Below are positions 8,301-14,637 of a stretch of 20,285 nucleotides of DNA, piece by piece. The notes under the pieces were generated by a model. The model was not told the DNA's origin, ran no database searches, and was given only the letters and a program-made list of their open reading frames with translations. The stretch comes from an uncultured Oscillospiraceae bacterium (GTDB lineage Bacteria > Bacillota > Clostridia > Oscillospirales > Oscillospiraceae), in assembly GCA_900758315.1 (NCBI GenBank), contig CAAERF010000129.1, forward strand, positions 1 through 20,285, given 5' to 3'. Made by a program: the position numbers and the translations under genes. Numbering within the stretch: the first letter of the stretch is position 1; every line of letters begins with the position of its first letter.

Positions 8301-10688
8301 CTTGGATTGAGCCAGAAATCCCTGTTCGTTGTGCCGAATCACTTGACCTTACAGTGGGCAAACGAGTTCCTGCACCTCTATCCGAGTGCCAAGCTCCTTG
8401 TTGCCACCAAGAAGGATTTTGAAACAGCAAACCGTAAGAAGTTCTGCGCTCGTATCGCAACGGGTGACTATGATGCAGTCATCATCGGTCACAGCCAGTT
8501 TGAAAAAATCCCGCTTTCTGCCGAACGACAGGAACGGCAGCTGCGGGAGCAGATTGATGAGATCGAGGGTGCGATTGCGGAGCTGAAATGGCAGCGTGGC
8601 GAAAACTTCACGATCAAGCAGATGGAGAAAACACGAAAATCATTGGAAGCCAGACTGGACAAGCTCCTTGCCGCTGACAAGAAAGATGATGTCATTACCT
8701 TTGAGCAGTTGGGTGTAGACCGGCTGTTTGTGGACGAAAGCCATGCGTTCAAGAATTTGTTCCTCTACACAAAAATGCGAAATGTGGCAGGTCTGTCCAC
8801 CTCCGAAGCCCAGAAATCTTCGGATATGTTTATGAAGTGCCGCTATATGGATGAGCTGACCGGCGGGCGTGGTGTGATCTTTGCAACCGGTACTCCAGTA
8901 AGTAACTCGATGACCGAGCTTTATACGGTCATGCGCTATCTCCAGTACAGTACGCTCCAGCAAAAGAACCTGACCCATTTTGATTCCTGGGCATCGACCT
9001 TCGGAGAAACAACAACTGCGATTGAGCTTGCACCGGAGGGAACCGGCTATCGTGCCAGAACCCGATTTGCGAAGTTCTTCAACCTGCCTGAACTGATGAA
9101 TATGTTCAAGGAGGTTGCCGACATCAAGACCTCTGACCAGTTGCATCTCCCTGTTCCCGAAGCAAAGTTTGAAACGGTTGTGGTTCAGCCCTCTGAGTAC
9201 CAGAAGGATATGGTGGCTTCCCTTTCAGAGAGAGCAGCAGATGTTCATGCCGGTATTGTAGACCCGTCCGTCGATAATATGCTCAAGATTACCAGCGACG
9301 GACGAAAATTGGGACTGGATCAGCGGCTAATGAACACCCTGTTACCCGATGACCCTGACAGCAAGCTCAATGCCTGCGTGGGAAATATCCTGCGTATCTG
9401 GCAGGACGGTCAGGCTGACAAATTGACCCAGTTGGTGTTCTGCGACCTTAGCACACCGAAAAATGATGGAACCTTCAATGTCTATGATGATGTCAAAACC
9501 AAGCTGATTGCAAACGGTGTGCCTGCGGAAGAAGTTGCCTTTATCCATGATGCAGATACCGAGGCAAAGAAAAAAGACCTCTTTGCCAAGGTTCGTACCG
9601 GGCAGGTGCGAGTGCTTCTTGGCAGTACGCAAAAGATGGGTGCAGGAACCAACGTCCAGGACAAATTGGTGGCAGTTCACCACTTGGATGTGGGTTGGCG
9701 TCCGTCTGATATGACCCAGAGAAACGGTCGTATCATCCGTCAGGGCAACCGGAACAAAGAGGTTCAGGTGTATCAGTATGTGACCGAGGGAACCTTCGAT
9801 GCCTACCTGTATCAGACCTTGGAAAACAAGCAGAAGTTTATTTCTCAGATTATGACCTCCAAATCACCGGTTCGCTCCTGTGACGATGTGGATGAGCAGG
9901 CGCTGTCCTATGCGGAGATCAAGGCGCTGTGTGCCGGCAATCCGCTTATCAAGGAAAAGATGGACTTGGACATTGATGTGGCAAGGCTGAAGGTGCTGAA
10001 AGCTGACCACCAGAGCCAGCAGTACCGTATGGAAGATAAGCTTCTGAAATACTTCCCGGCTGAGATTGAAAAGCAGACAGGCTATATTCATGGCTTTGAA
10101 GCTGATATTAAAACCGTGGAAGCACACCCGCAGATTGCCGATGGCTTTTGCGGCATGGAAATCATGGGCAAAGCCTACACCGAAAAGGCAGATGCCGGTG
10201 AAATCCTCCTTGCGGCTTGTAAGGACACGAAAAGTGCCGATCCGGTTCCTCTTGGCAGTTACCGTGGCTTTCAGATGGAGCTTTCGTTTGACAGTTTCCG
10301 GAACGAGTTCGATGTGACCCTGAAGGGCGCTGTGAGCCACAGAGTAGCCCTTGGAACGGACGCACGAGGAAATATCACCCGACTGGACAATGCCCTTGCA
10401 GGCATCCTTGAGCGCTTAGAACGAGCCAATGAGCAGTTGAATAATCTCTACAATCAGCAGGAAGCAGCCAAGGCGGAGGTTGGAAAACCGTTCCCGCAGG
10501 AAGCAGAGCTGACAGCCAAAAGTCAGCGACTGGCAGAACTGGATGCAGCCCTGAATATGGAGGACTCTGTGGAAAATCGTGACGAAAGAAGCGAGTCAGA
10601 GCGTCCTTCTGTGTTGGCTGATCTGAAATCCAAAGCGGAGCATATCCCGCCTGCAAAATACTCTGAAACCCGTGAGGAGGTGTTGTAA
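2358..10688 (+). CDS. Giant LPD-module / N6-adenine methylase / SNF2-helicase protein
   Basis: A 2776-residue multidomain protein typical of Tn1549-like elements. Residues 1-259 resemble an ArdC-type N-terminal region. Residues ~260-375 are a low-complexity linker rich in G, S, D, E and Q that overlaps tnpV in another frame. Residues ~400-1150 are LPD-type modules, including two related copies ending in W..V..RI..L...GR (around 449-505 and 675-725). A methylase-like domain follows, with EPAMGIGNFF at 1289 (SAM motif I) and NVPFGNYK at 1352 in place of NPPY. The SNF2-type helicase has HEVGAGKT at 1962 (Walker A), DESH at 2126 (Walker B), ATGTPVSN at 2176 and QRNGRIIRQGNR at 2454 (motif VI). 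GGAGGG at 2347-2352 supports the start. It presumably protects or remodels transferred DNA; that is inference. The stop overlaps mobC by one base. Confidence 0.92.
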   Translation: MNAKERFYSGLAKETIGKITSNTDNWTSFLRTMSRNYEFTYPEQVMIYAQRPNATFCKPYEDWNAENYRRYVKRGSTGIALFVMNRDKPYLRYVFDVADTGVRRSSPELKPWEVTPENRSYVMEAMERTFGVAADGVLEAQLEDIASALAAEYWDDYKKQFLDIVANSFLEEYDELNIEVAFKNAVANSVSYTMYCRFVESPDNYFEHEDFQKVFDFNTRQTVNALGTAVNAISTRMFQEIEKAIGEHEQIKATERSTDYERDDLQTGRRLSDSEPSVGERGRETSGQVRQDASSIFGTEQSDAPERHDSDGEPVPAPVGDRGNSESQSGVSDGAVPEGQPRTGQGNAADGVGAAHEQPESTGGGSRDDGAYQQLSLNLFLSENEQISFIDRAESFTPSAFSFAQEEIDHFLLLGSNTDEARKVVALEYMKQKPLEEIVQTLKQVYHGGYGLKEDSGNICAWYAEDGIHLAKGSSAIDSPRAQIVSWETVAERIGELLENGRFATNVELVEASGYERQKLAESLWHLYHDLSEEARSSNYLAILHQEPFRGFPDETADLAEKLDDPRFHATLVQQYSEFRKTLAENPDLLRFHYHKLNLIQKQLYELNMPLREYQTDMMQMPLVRQFITDDEVNADLTRGSGFSGGKARIYNYWQENHSAKEKMDFLKHEYGTGGHSHACSGATHSGQDHDAKGVAYTKSGCDKLQMSWAQVVQRIDGLIRKGRYLSPEEEAERQAIEEAKTDPLEDVYDRFAVIDTEDGEYAIWDNQTDDYYVDPEGVTEYFTDEWLANDYLEEVRQSVAAMESVQPEAPVAEPAEVVEASASEEPKWNYQVGDTVYLDDTAFRVEQITDREVQLRDPTLAYPIFRAENRENFERMLSQDERNHAVRVDAQTEEKPVTEDFLGKTEPRDYTPEYQLLDRLRMDCEYFLGAGQHSEKHLWAGNRHAQIAKMRELYEMIPDKPEWLTPEMINSYEERMAPRYLVAAYHHFENGFDDKLDYYTLEEAEKAAQGYVDGTMEDDGFKYDGAAVYDQQEHKCIRIYGDYPDEKAHAQVRASAEPEQQEPEHFIDHFYVAEDIQKRGALDIKEYSSFDDALRAYYALPDTQRKALGAMNTRDLPGSLDFVQCVDGKDTIIQDYAQVDGWQNAEVMDIIAQLEQSITTREIPPVPAVNFHITDDNIGEGGPKQKFARNIAAIETLFKLESENRNATTEEQEILSNYVGWGGLADAFDPDKGNWAKEYQTLKNLLSEDEYAAARASTLNAHYTSPTVIRSIYDAVGQMGFETGNILEPAMGIGNFFGMLPPEMQSSRLYGVELDSITGRIAQKLYPNAEIKVAGFETTDRRDFYDLAVGNVPFGNYKVSDKPYDKLGFSIHNYFFAKALDQVRPGGVVAFVTSRYTMDSKNSDARRYMAQRAELLGAIRLPNDAFKKNAGTEVVSDILFLQKRDHPIDIVPEWVNLDRTEEGHTMNSYFVAHPEMVLGDTVEESTAYGMDITVRPIEGMELSELLKEAVSHIQGTYQAVELPEADKGKEIETIPATPDVKNFSYTVVDGNVYFRENSLMRRVDLNEKAKDRVMGMVELRGIVNELIEYQLEDYPDEMITQKQAELNDAYDAFAAKNGLINNRANGQAFADDSSYYLLCSLENVDEDGNLKSKADMFTKRTIKPERRVTSVDTPSEALAISIGERGKVDLPFMAQLLGTPGEYDAIQAELRGVIFKDPMAPDAVEVGWQTADDYLSGDVRSKLRVAQMAADRDSSFHINVEALQKAQPKDLDASEIDVRLGATWIDADYIQQFMEETFETPYYLRRSIEVKFSELTAEWRINGKSSPNYNDVAAYVTYGTERANAYRILEETLNLKDIRIYDTIEDADGKQKRVLNKKETTLAQQKQQAIKDAFRDWIWRDPHRRETLSTKYNELFNSTRPREYDGSHIRFGGMNPDITLREHQRNAIAHVLYGGNTLLAHEVGAGKTFEMAASAMESKRLGLSQKSLFVVPNHLTLQWANEFLHLYPSAKLLVATKKDFETANRKKFCARIATGDYDAVIIGHSQFEKIPLSAERQERQLREQIDEIEGAIAELKWQRGENFTIKQMEKTRKSLEARLDKLLAADKKDDVITFEQLGVDRLFVDESHAFKNLFLYTKMRNVAGLSTSEAQKSSDMFMKCRYMDELTGGRGVIFATGTPVSNSMTELYTVMRYLQYSTLQQKNLTHFDSWASTFGETTTAIELAPEGTGYRARTRFAKFFNLPELMNMFKEVADIKTSDQLHLPVPEAKFETVVVQPSEYQKDMVASLSERAADVHAGIVDPSVDNMLKITSDGRKLGLDQRLMNTLLPDDPDSKLNACVGNILRIWQDGQADKLTQLVFCDLSTPKNDGTFNVYDDVKTKLIANGVPAEEVAFIHDADTEAKKKDLFAKVRTGQVRVLLGSTQKMGAGTNVQDKLVAVHHLDVGWRPSDMTQRNGRIIRQGNRNKEVQVYQYVTEGTFDAYLYQTLENKQKFISQIMTSKSPVRSCDDVDEQALSYAEIKALCAGNPLIKEKMDLDIDVARLKVLKADHQSQQYRMEDKLLKYFPAEIEKQTGYIHGFEADIKTVEAHPQIADGFCGMEIMGKAYTEKADAGEILLAACKDTKSADPVPLGSYRGFQMELSFDSFRNEFDVTLKGAVSHRVALGTDARGNITRLDNALAGILERLERANEQLNNLYNQQEAAKAEVGKPFPQEAELTAKSQRLAELDAALNMEDSVENRDERSESERPSVLADLKSKAEHIPPAKYSETREEVL
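3121..3127 (+). promoter_or_regulatory. Ribosome binding site for the nested tnpV-like gene
   Basis: AAAGGAG lies eight bases upstream of the ATG at 3136. It is a near-ideal Shine-Dalgarno sequence deep inside the giant gene, where none is needed for that gene. It is the main reason for treating the overlapping frame as a translated gene. Confidence 0.7.
3136..3483 (+). CDS. tnpV: TnpV-like protein, nested out of frame inside the giant gene
   Basis: A 115-residue protein in the +1 frame relative to the giant gene. It shows the pattern I know from TnpV of Tn4451-type elements: an N-terminal YRQAGDYQIPNLQL, then LGKYGRMRRAFLEQNNP, LFPHLWEIEETAKARVEFLM, a WVQHMNSLKAQAEE helix and an end in VVMTELIN. 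TnpV proteins are encoded by mobilisable and conjugative transposons; their function is not known. A strong AAAGGAG at 3121-3127 sits eight bases before the ATG. In the giant frame the same bases encode only a low-complexity hydrophilic linker, which suggests that TnpV is the constrained frame and the linker was overprinted by it. The gene ends just before the giant protein regains a conserved-looking stretch (LSLNLFLSENEQ). Confidence 0.75.
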   Translation: MSEMTYRQAGDYQIPNLQLENEGEKPLGKYGRMRRAFLEQNNPMLLNDMILTESLFPHLWEIEETAKARVEFLMEQYLKDSPAPDKETQQMAWVQHMNSLKAQAEEVVMTELINS

Positions 10689-11020
10689 TGGCAAAGCGAG
10701 ATCAGGATGTTCATTTCCTTGCATCCAAGGAGGAGGTCGAGCGAATCCATGAGAAGATGGACGAGCTTGGCATCCGCAGCATGGGAGCCTATCTGCGGAA
10801 AATGGCTCTGGATGGTTACTGTATCAGACTGGATTTGCAGGATGTGAAAGCCCTGGTTTCGCTCCTGCGAATCTGCTCCAACAACCTGAACCAGTACGCA
10901 AAGCGAGCGAACGAAACAGGCAGCATCTATCGTGCTGACATTGAGGATTTGCAAAAACGGCTGGAGGAGATCTGGACGGACATGAGAGAAGTTCTTGTTC
11001 GCCTGTCCTCAATCCAGTAA
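10688..11020 (+). CDS. mobC: MobC-like relaxosome protein
   Basis: A 110-residue protein of the bacterial mobilisation family MobC. Members bind near oriT and help the relaxase nick DNA. The N-terminus (VHFLASKEEVERIHEKMDEL, then GAYLRKMALDGY) has the ribbon-helix-helix-like pattern of the family. The later ICSNNLNQYAKRANETGSIY segment is the characteristic MobC block, followed by a coiled-coil-like helix (IEDLQKRLEEIWTDMREVL). The start overlaps the giant gene's stop by one base (TAATG), with GAGGAGG at 10674-10680 seven bases upstream, so it is probably coupled to it. A weak terminator-like hairpin follows at 11039. The relaxase is the second gene downstream. Confidence 0.9.
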   Translation: MAKRDQDVHFLASKEEVERIHEKMDELGIRSMGAYLRKMALDGYCIRLDLQDVKALVSLLRICSNNLNQYAKRANETGSIYRADIEDLQKRLEEIWTDMREVLVRLSSIQ

Positions 11021-11038
11021 TCCGACAACTTGTTGGGA

Positions 11039-11063
11039 AGTCGCAGTTTCGGCTGCGGCTTTT
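11039..11063 (+). terminator. Probable weak intrinsic terminator after mobC
   Basis: AGTCGCAG (11039-11046) pairs with CTGCGGCT (11053-11060) with one G-T wobble around a six-base loop, followed by a short T run. It closes the topB-to-mobC operon; the short T run makes it only moderately convincing. Confidence 0.5.
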
Positions 11064-11072
11064 ACATAAGGG

Positions 11073-11115
11073 TTGACATCATTGCGTTATGGCAGATACC
11101 CTTGTACAATATAAT
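11073..11115 (+). promoter_or_regulatory. Possible promoter for the small membrane protein and relaxase
   Basis: A perfect TTGACA (11073-11078) and a perfect TATAAT (11110-11115) occur in the gap between mobC and the next gene, but the spacing of 31 bases is far too long for them to work as a pair. TATAAT could function with a weak -35 (TTATGG at 11087-11092, 17-base spacer). TTGACA could pair with GATACC at 11095-11100. A promoter here is likely, given the terminator just upstream, but the exact elements are uncertain. Confidence 0.4.
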
Positions 11116-11136
11116 TAAAAGAAAGGGGTTGAGCCT

Positions 11137-11421
11137 ATGAAGCTGGTATTGAAGATATTGGCACTGCCGGTGCTGTTCGTTGTAAAAGTGATTTGCATTC
11201 TTGGAAATCTGCTTACAAATGTTGTGTCCTATGTAATTGGTTTATTGCTCTTGGTCATTGGCGGATCTGCGATTTACTGCATTGTAAAGGCTTTGTGGCA
11301 GTCCCTGCTTATTCTTGTGGTTCTTGGAATTGCGACAATAGCAGCGGTGTTCTTGCTCGTCTGGGCTGTTATGAAAGTCGAGAATATTGGAGAAAGTCTG
11401 GGAGCATTTATCAGGTCATAA
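11137..11421 (+). CDS. Small hydrophobic membrane protein of unknown function
   Basis: A 94-residue, very hydrophobic protein with about three predicted membrane segments (roughly residues 5-25, 27-50 and 55-80). It ends in a short polar tail, MKVENIGESLGAFIRS. I do not recognise a named family. Similar small membrane proteins are common between mobC and the relaxase gene in Tn1549-like elements, but I cannot assign a function. The start is supported by AAAGGGG at 11122-11128, eight bases upstream. A hairpin followed by T runs lies just after the stop, so much of its transcription may end before the relaxase gene. Confidence 0.75.
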   Translation: MKLVLKILALPVLFVVKVICILGNLLTNVVSYVIGLLLLVIGGSAIYCIVKALWQSLLILVVLGIATIAAVFLLVWAVMKVENIGESLGAFIRS

Positions 11422-11434
11422 GATAATATCAGAG

Positions 11435-11465
11435 AAAAGTCACCGACCGGTGGCTTTTTCTTTTT
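11435..11465 (+). terminator. Terminator or attenuator just before the relaxase gene
   Basis: AAAAGTCACC (11435-11444) pairs with GGTGGCTTTT (11449-11458) with one wobble and a four-base loop, followed by T-rich sequence to 11465. It ends only four bases before the relaxase ribosome binding site, so it would limit read-through into the relaxase unless countered. Confidence 0.65.
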
Positions 11466-11483
11466 GGGAAGGAAGTGATGGGA

Positions 11484-12896
11484 ATGGCAGCGACAAGATT
11501 GATTGCACTCCATGTGAATAAGGGAAAGACGGTCGCTCAATGTTTGGCAGACAGAACCGACTACTCACAAAATGCCGCAAAAACCAATGATGGCGAATTT
11601 ATCAGTTCCTATGAGTGTGATCCAAAGACAGCAGATGAGGAATTTCTGCTTTCCAAACGGCAGTATCAGCATATTACCGGCAGACAGCAGAAGAACAATA
11701 TCATCGCATACCAGATACGCCAGTCCTTTAAGCCGGGAGAAATCACCCCGGAAGAAGCGAACCAAGTCGGCTATGAAACAGCGATGCGATGGACAAAGGG
11801 AAAACACGCTTTCATCGTTGCGACCCACATCGACAAATCCCACATTCACAATCATATCATTTATAATTCGACCTCGCTGGATGCCACACGGAAATTCAAA
11901 AACTTCTTTCTTTCCGGTCTGGCGGTGCAAAGACTCAGTGATATGGTTTGCCTGGAACACGGGCTGTCCATTATTACACCGAAGCCGTATCGGGAGCGCC
12001 AGAAAAGAACTGTTTATCCCAAGAAGCGTACCCAGCGTGACGAATTATGTGATGCGATTGATGCGGTGCTGAAGCAGAAACCAAAGAGCTTTGATGGCTT
12101 TGTTCAGGCTCTGGCTGACATGGGATTTGAGTTCAAGGATGGAAAGCAGCCTGCGTTCAAGGGCGAGAATCAGAAGCGTTTCATTCGGCTGCGTTCCCTG
12201 GGCGAAGGATATAGCAAAGAGGAAATTCAAGCGGTTATCTCCGGCAAGAACCTGCACAAATCAAAAGGCGGCTCTGCCAAGGCTCCTGCCCCGAAGCAGT
12301 TCCAGATGCTGATTGATATTCAGGCAAAGATGGCCGAGGGCAAGACGGTCGGTTATGAAAAGTGGGCGAAGAAGTTCAACCGAAAAGAAGCTGCCCGAAC
12401 GGTAATCCTACTGAAAGAAAAAGGCTTGGGCAACTACGACGATCTGACTGCTCATATTGAAAATCTGTCTGCCCGGTTCGATGCGCTTTCTGATTCTATC
12501 AAGGTCGCAGAGAAACGTATGGTTGAGGTTCAGGCGTTGCAGCAGCACATCAAAAATTATCGCAACACAAGGCAAATTTATATCGAGTACCGCAAGTCTG
12601 GATATAGCAAAAAATTCTTTGAAGAACACCGTCAGGAAATCACAATTCATAAAGCGGCGAAGCAAGCCTTTGATGAATTGCAGATTACAAAGCTCCCGTC
12701 CATGCAATCATTGTATGAGGAGTTTCATCAGCTGGCAGTCCAGAAAAAGCAGGACTACGCTGAGTACCGTCAGATCAGAAAAGAGAAAGAAGAACTGCTG
12801 ATTGCCAAACGGACGGTTGAAACGATTTTGAATATCGACAGGCAGAAAGAGCAGGAAAAAGAGAAAGAGAAAGAGGAAAAGAAGAACTTCCGTTAA
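11484..12896 (+). CDS. MOBP-type relaxase / mobilisation nuclease
   Basis: A 470-residue relaxase that would nick oriT and lead the strand into the recipient. The three-histidine metal site is clear: H115-I-D-K-S-H120-I-H122-N-H124. The N-terminus (MAATRLIALHVNKGKTVAQC, then DYSQNAAKT) carries the conserved early tyrosine region of VirD2/MobA-like relaxases. The C-terminal half is helical and charged, with a coiled-coil-like region and a Lys/Glu-rich end (EKEKEKEEKKNFR). I chose ATG 11484 because AAGGAAG at 11469-11475 lies eight bases upstream; GTG 11475 and ATG 11478 are in frame but badly spaced. It resembles the Tn1549 relaxase by memory. A strong terminator follows directly. The partner is MobC. 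Confidence 0.92.
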   Translation: MAATRLIALHVNKGKTVAQCLADRTDYSQNAAKTNDGEFISSYECDPKTADEEFLLSKRQYQHITGRQQKNNIIAYQIRQSFKPGEITPEEANQVGYETAMRWTKGKHAFIVATHIDKSHIHNHIIYNSTSLDATRKFKNFFLSGLAVQRLSDMVCLEHGLSIITPKPYRERQKRTVYPKKRTQRDELCDAIDAVLKQKPKSFDGFVQALADMGFEFKDGKQPAFKGENQKRFIRLRSLGEGYSKEEIQAVISGKNLHKSKGGSAKAPAPKQFQMLIDIQAKMAEGKTVGYEKWAKKFNRKEAARTVILLKEKGLGNYDDLTAHIENLSARFDALSDSIKVAEKRMVEVQALQQHIKNYRNTRQIYIEYRKSGYSKKFFEEHRQEITIHKAAKQAFDELQITKLPSMQSLYEEFHQLAVQKKQDYAEYRQIRKEKEELLIAKRTVETILNIDRQKEQEKEKEKEEKKNFR

Positions 12897-12900
12897 AGCA

Positions 12901-12951
12901 AAAAGCCACGGTCTGCACTCCCCAAAGGGTGCGGATCGTGGCTGCTTTTTT
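12901..12951 (+). terminator. Strong intrinsic terminator after the relaxase gene
   Basis: GCCACG (12905-12910) pairs with CGTGGC (12937-12942), with further pairing inside (GCAC with GTGC), and a run of six T follows at 12946-12951. It starts four bases after the relaxase stop and ends the transfer operon. Confidence 0.85.
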
Positions 12952-13011
12952 GCTTTTCGATTTCGGTGCTTTCAACCATGGGCAAATTTTTATTCTACTG
13001 TTCTTTGAGAA

Positions 13012-13146
13012 ACGATTGAAAATCGTGTAGCCATCATCGGCAGATGATGTTCAAAGGGGATTGGGGATGCTTCCCCAACAAGCAAATTTGCGAAGATTGC
13101 ACCGAAGGGAAAATCGAGAAAATGAGTGAACCTGTACAGGTTTACA
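13012..13146. repeat. Cluster of inverted repeats downstream of the relaxase gene
   Basis: Five short inverted repeats lie in 135 bases: ACGATT/AATCGT (13012-13026), CATCATC/GATGATG (13032-13049), TTGGGGA/TCCCCAA (13061-13078), the palindrome GCAAATTTGC (13082-13091) and the palindrome AACCTGTACAGGTT (13129-13142), the last extending imperfectly to 13127-13146. None has a T run, so they are not ordinary terminators. The place between relaxase and accessory operon would suit an origin of transfer or protein-binding sites, but I recognise no nick-site consensus. Confidence 0.5.
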
Positions 13147-13174
13147 CTGCTTGCCAATTTGTGAGATTATGAAT

Positions 13175-14044
13175 TTAGTATCGAGAATAGGGTACACCTA
13201 AATTTTGCAATGCTGCAACCCTATCATCGTTGCATGGATGAGTTGAGTATATTGCACTGAGAAAACCATCATGCGGAACATCTGAGATATGTTGGTCTAA
13301 TACCGTCGCTAATTCAAGACCAAAACCAATTTTATAAGCAAATTCATCAGCCAGATACTCATTTTGTCTCATAGACCACATCAGAAAAAGCATACAGAAC
13401 TTTACCCATAACCAAGAAAGTGCTGTTGATATTCCTGCGAAAACTGCGGTAATTATACCCATTACACCACTACGAGAGCATATTGCGAACAGCCCCATGA
13501 TTGCAGAAAAAATCCAGTAGGATATTTTGATTAACAGGAGGCACCCGGATATAAATATATTGCCCCCGCCAATCAATAATTGGATAACAGTATGTCCGTA
13601 TGAGAGATGTCCGATCTCATGGGCGAGAATTCCAAGTATCATATCATCGGAGAGTAAAAGCAATCCGTCAGTTATGCATAGTGTTTGCCTACCTAGAGCA
13701 AATGCATTTGGAGCAGGATCATGGATAATCTTCACTTTCACTTTTTTAGGACAGTATGATGTGTTCTCTTTTGCTTTATCTAAAACATATTGAACCAGCG
13801 GGACAACTCGAAGTTTTATATCTACTCTTTTTATATCGCTTGCTCCTGCGAAGGCAGCCAGGCACATTTCGCCTAATGGGGATAAGCTGATAGCTACTGT
13901 GAAAAAGTAAATACAAATCAGTTCAACAATGCTTCCTGACGAACCGAACACAGCAACAATCAGCAGAATATTAAGAGTAAAGAACAGAAGAGTTCCTAAG
14001 TTTGAGAAGCGAACAATTCTGCCTACACGATGCCAAATATCCAT
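13175..14044 (-). CDS. Membrane-bound M48-type zinc metalloprotease
   Basis: A 289-residue protein of the M48 (HtpX/Ste24-like) peptidase family. Two hydrophobic segments lie at about residues 15-35 and 38-57. The zinc site H142-E-I-G-H146 follows, then two more membrane segments (about 155-175 and 178-222 region), the third ligand in E229-Y-L-A-D233, and the family's C-terminal STHP (267-270) with a following arginine. Such enzymes cleave membrane or exported proteins with the active site on the membrane face. I start at ATG 14044 because GGGGGG at 14051-14056 lies six bases upstream; an in-frame start 14 codons earlier lacks support. It is last in the operon with two WXG-type effectors, so processing or quality control of those proteins is a possible but unproven role. 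Confidence 0.88.
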   Translation of the reverse strand: MDIWHRVGRIVRFSNLGTLLFFTLNILLIVAVFGSSGSIVELICIYFFTVAISLSPLGEMCLAAFAGASDIKRVDIKLRVVPLVQYVLDKAKENTSYCPKKVKVKIIHDPAPNAFALGRQTLCITDGLLLLSDDMILGILAHEIGHLSYGHTVIQLLIGGGNIFISGCLLLIKISYWIFSAIMGLFAICSRSGVMGIITAVFAGISTALSWLWVKFCMLFLMWSMRQNEYLADEFAYKIGFGLELATVLDQHISDVPHDGFLSAIYSTHPCNDDRVAALQNLGVPYSRY

Positions 14045-14093
14045 AATGCACCCCCCTTTTATCGTGTTGTTGGTTTGAGCTTGCATTGTTTAA

Positions 14094-14357
14094 TTACTCA
14101 AATGTAAAGAAATCTTTGTTTCGCTCTTTGAACAGAGCAAAGACAGTCTCTAACACAAATTCGTTTTCAACACCAACATATTCTTCTGTTTCATCGTCAA
14201 TTTCTTTCAGCTGCAAAATAACAACTTGCCCATCCGAATCTCCAATAGGAAGCAGGACAACATATTCGTTCTGGCGATACGGTATTAAGTCAAGAAATTC
14301 AAATTCAACTTCGTTCCCATTCTCATCATTCAAAGTTATAATGTTGTCTTCATCCAT
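14094..14357 (-). CDS. DUF1292-family acidic protein
   Basis: An 87-residue, strongly acidic protein. The pattern IITLNDENGNEVEFEFLDLI, then YVVLLPI and a C-terminal ETVFALFKE matches what I know of the DUF1292 (YrzB-like) family, small cytoplasmic proteins of Firmicutes with no defined function. A good AAAAGGAA lies about eight bases before the ATG at 14357. It starts 17 bases after the preceding 84-residue gene and ends 50 bases before the M48 protease start, so it is co-transcribed with the effector genes. Small acidic cytoplasmic proteins in this position can be immunity proteins, but family membership alone does not show that. Confidence 0.8.
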   Translation of the reverse strand: MDEDNIITLNDENGNEVEFEFLDLIPYRQNEYVVLLPIGDSDGQVVILQLKEIDDETEEYVGVENEFVLETVFALFKERNKDFFTFE

Positions 14358-14373
14358 GTCGTCGTTCCTTTTC

Positions 14374-14628
14374 TTAATATAAATAATTATCGTTGATAAT
14401 GATGCCTAATAGTTCAAAGAGATTATCCTTTTTGGAAAGAATGCATTTTTTCATGGCTTGTTTAATTTGTTCCGTTGAAATGCTATCAGGCAACATTTCC
14501 CTTGGGACACCATGACCGAATTGCCGAAAATACTGTTCTTCGATTTCATAATACTCATTATCAATTTTCGGTTCAGGTGTATTAAGGAAGCTATTCATAA
14601 AATCTGCAACGCTCTTGTTTTTGTCCAT
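14374..14628 (-). CDS. Unknown 84-residue protein, candidate immunity protein
   Basis: I do not recognise this protein. It is small, soluble and acidic overall, and predicted mostly helical, with an aromatic-rich middle (EYYEIEEQYFRQFGHG), a KQAMKKCILSKKDNLFELL helix and the end NDNYLY. I start at ATG 14628, because AAAGGTAGG lies eight bases upstream and overlaps the stop codon (TAG, 14638-14640) of the preceding metalloprotease-effector gene; a GTG at 14637 is in frame but sits inside that binding site. The immediate coupling to a likely toxin gene is the usual arrangement for an immunity gene. That is inference from position only. Confidence 0.7.
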   Translation of the reverse strand: MDKNKSVADFMNSFLNTPEPKIDNEYYEIEEQYFRQFGHGVPREMLPDSISTEQIKQAMKKCILSKKDNLFELLGIIINDNYLY

Positions 14629-14637
14629 TGTATGCAC

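Larger units (their letters stand above)
1..13100 (+). mobile_element. Transfer-region end of a Tn1549/CTn-like integrative conjugative element (partial)
   Basis: The gene order topoisomerase III, LPD28-like, YodL-type, TTRAP, methylase-SNF2 giant, MobC, relaxase is the layout I know from Tn1549 and related conjugative transposons of Clostridia and enterococci. All genes are on the plus strand, mostly overlapping. Neither end of the element is visible: no integrase, excisionase or terminal repeat was seen, and the right limit is uncertain because the minus-strand accessory operon at 13,175-16,567 may also belong to it. The family assignment is from memory of protein families, not from a search. 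Confidence 0.7.

Noticed and set aside
11193..11426. A 77-codon plus-strand frame overlapping the small membrane gene
   Set aside because: No ribosome binding site; the 94-residue frame has a good one and a coherent membrane-protein pattern.
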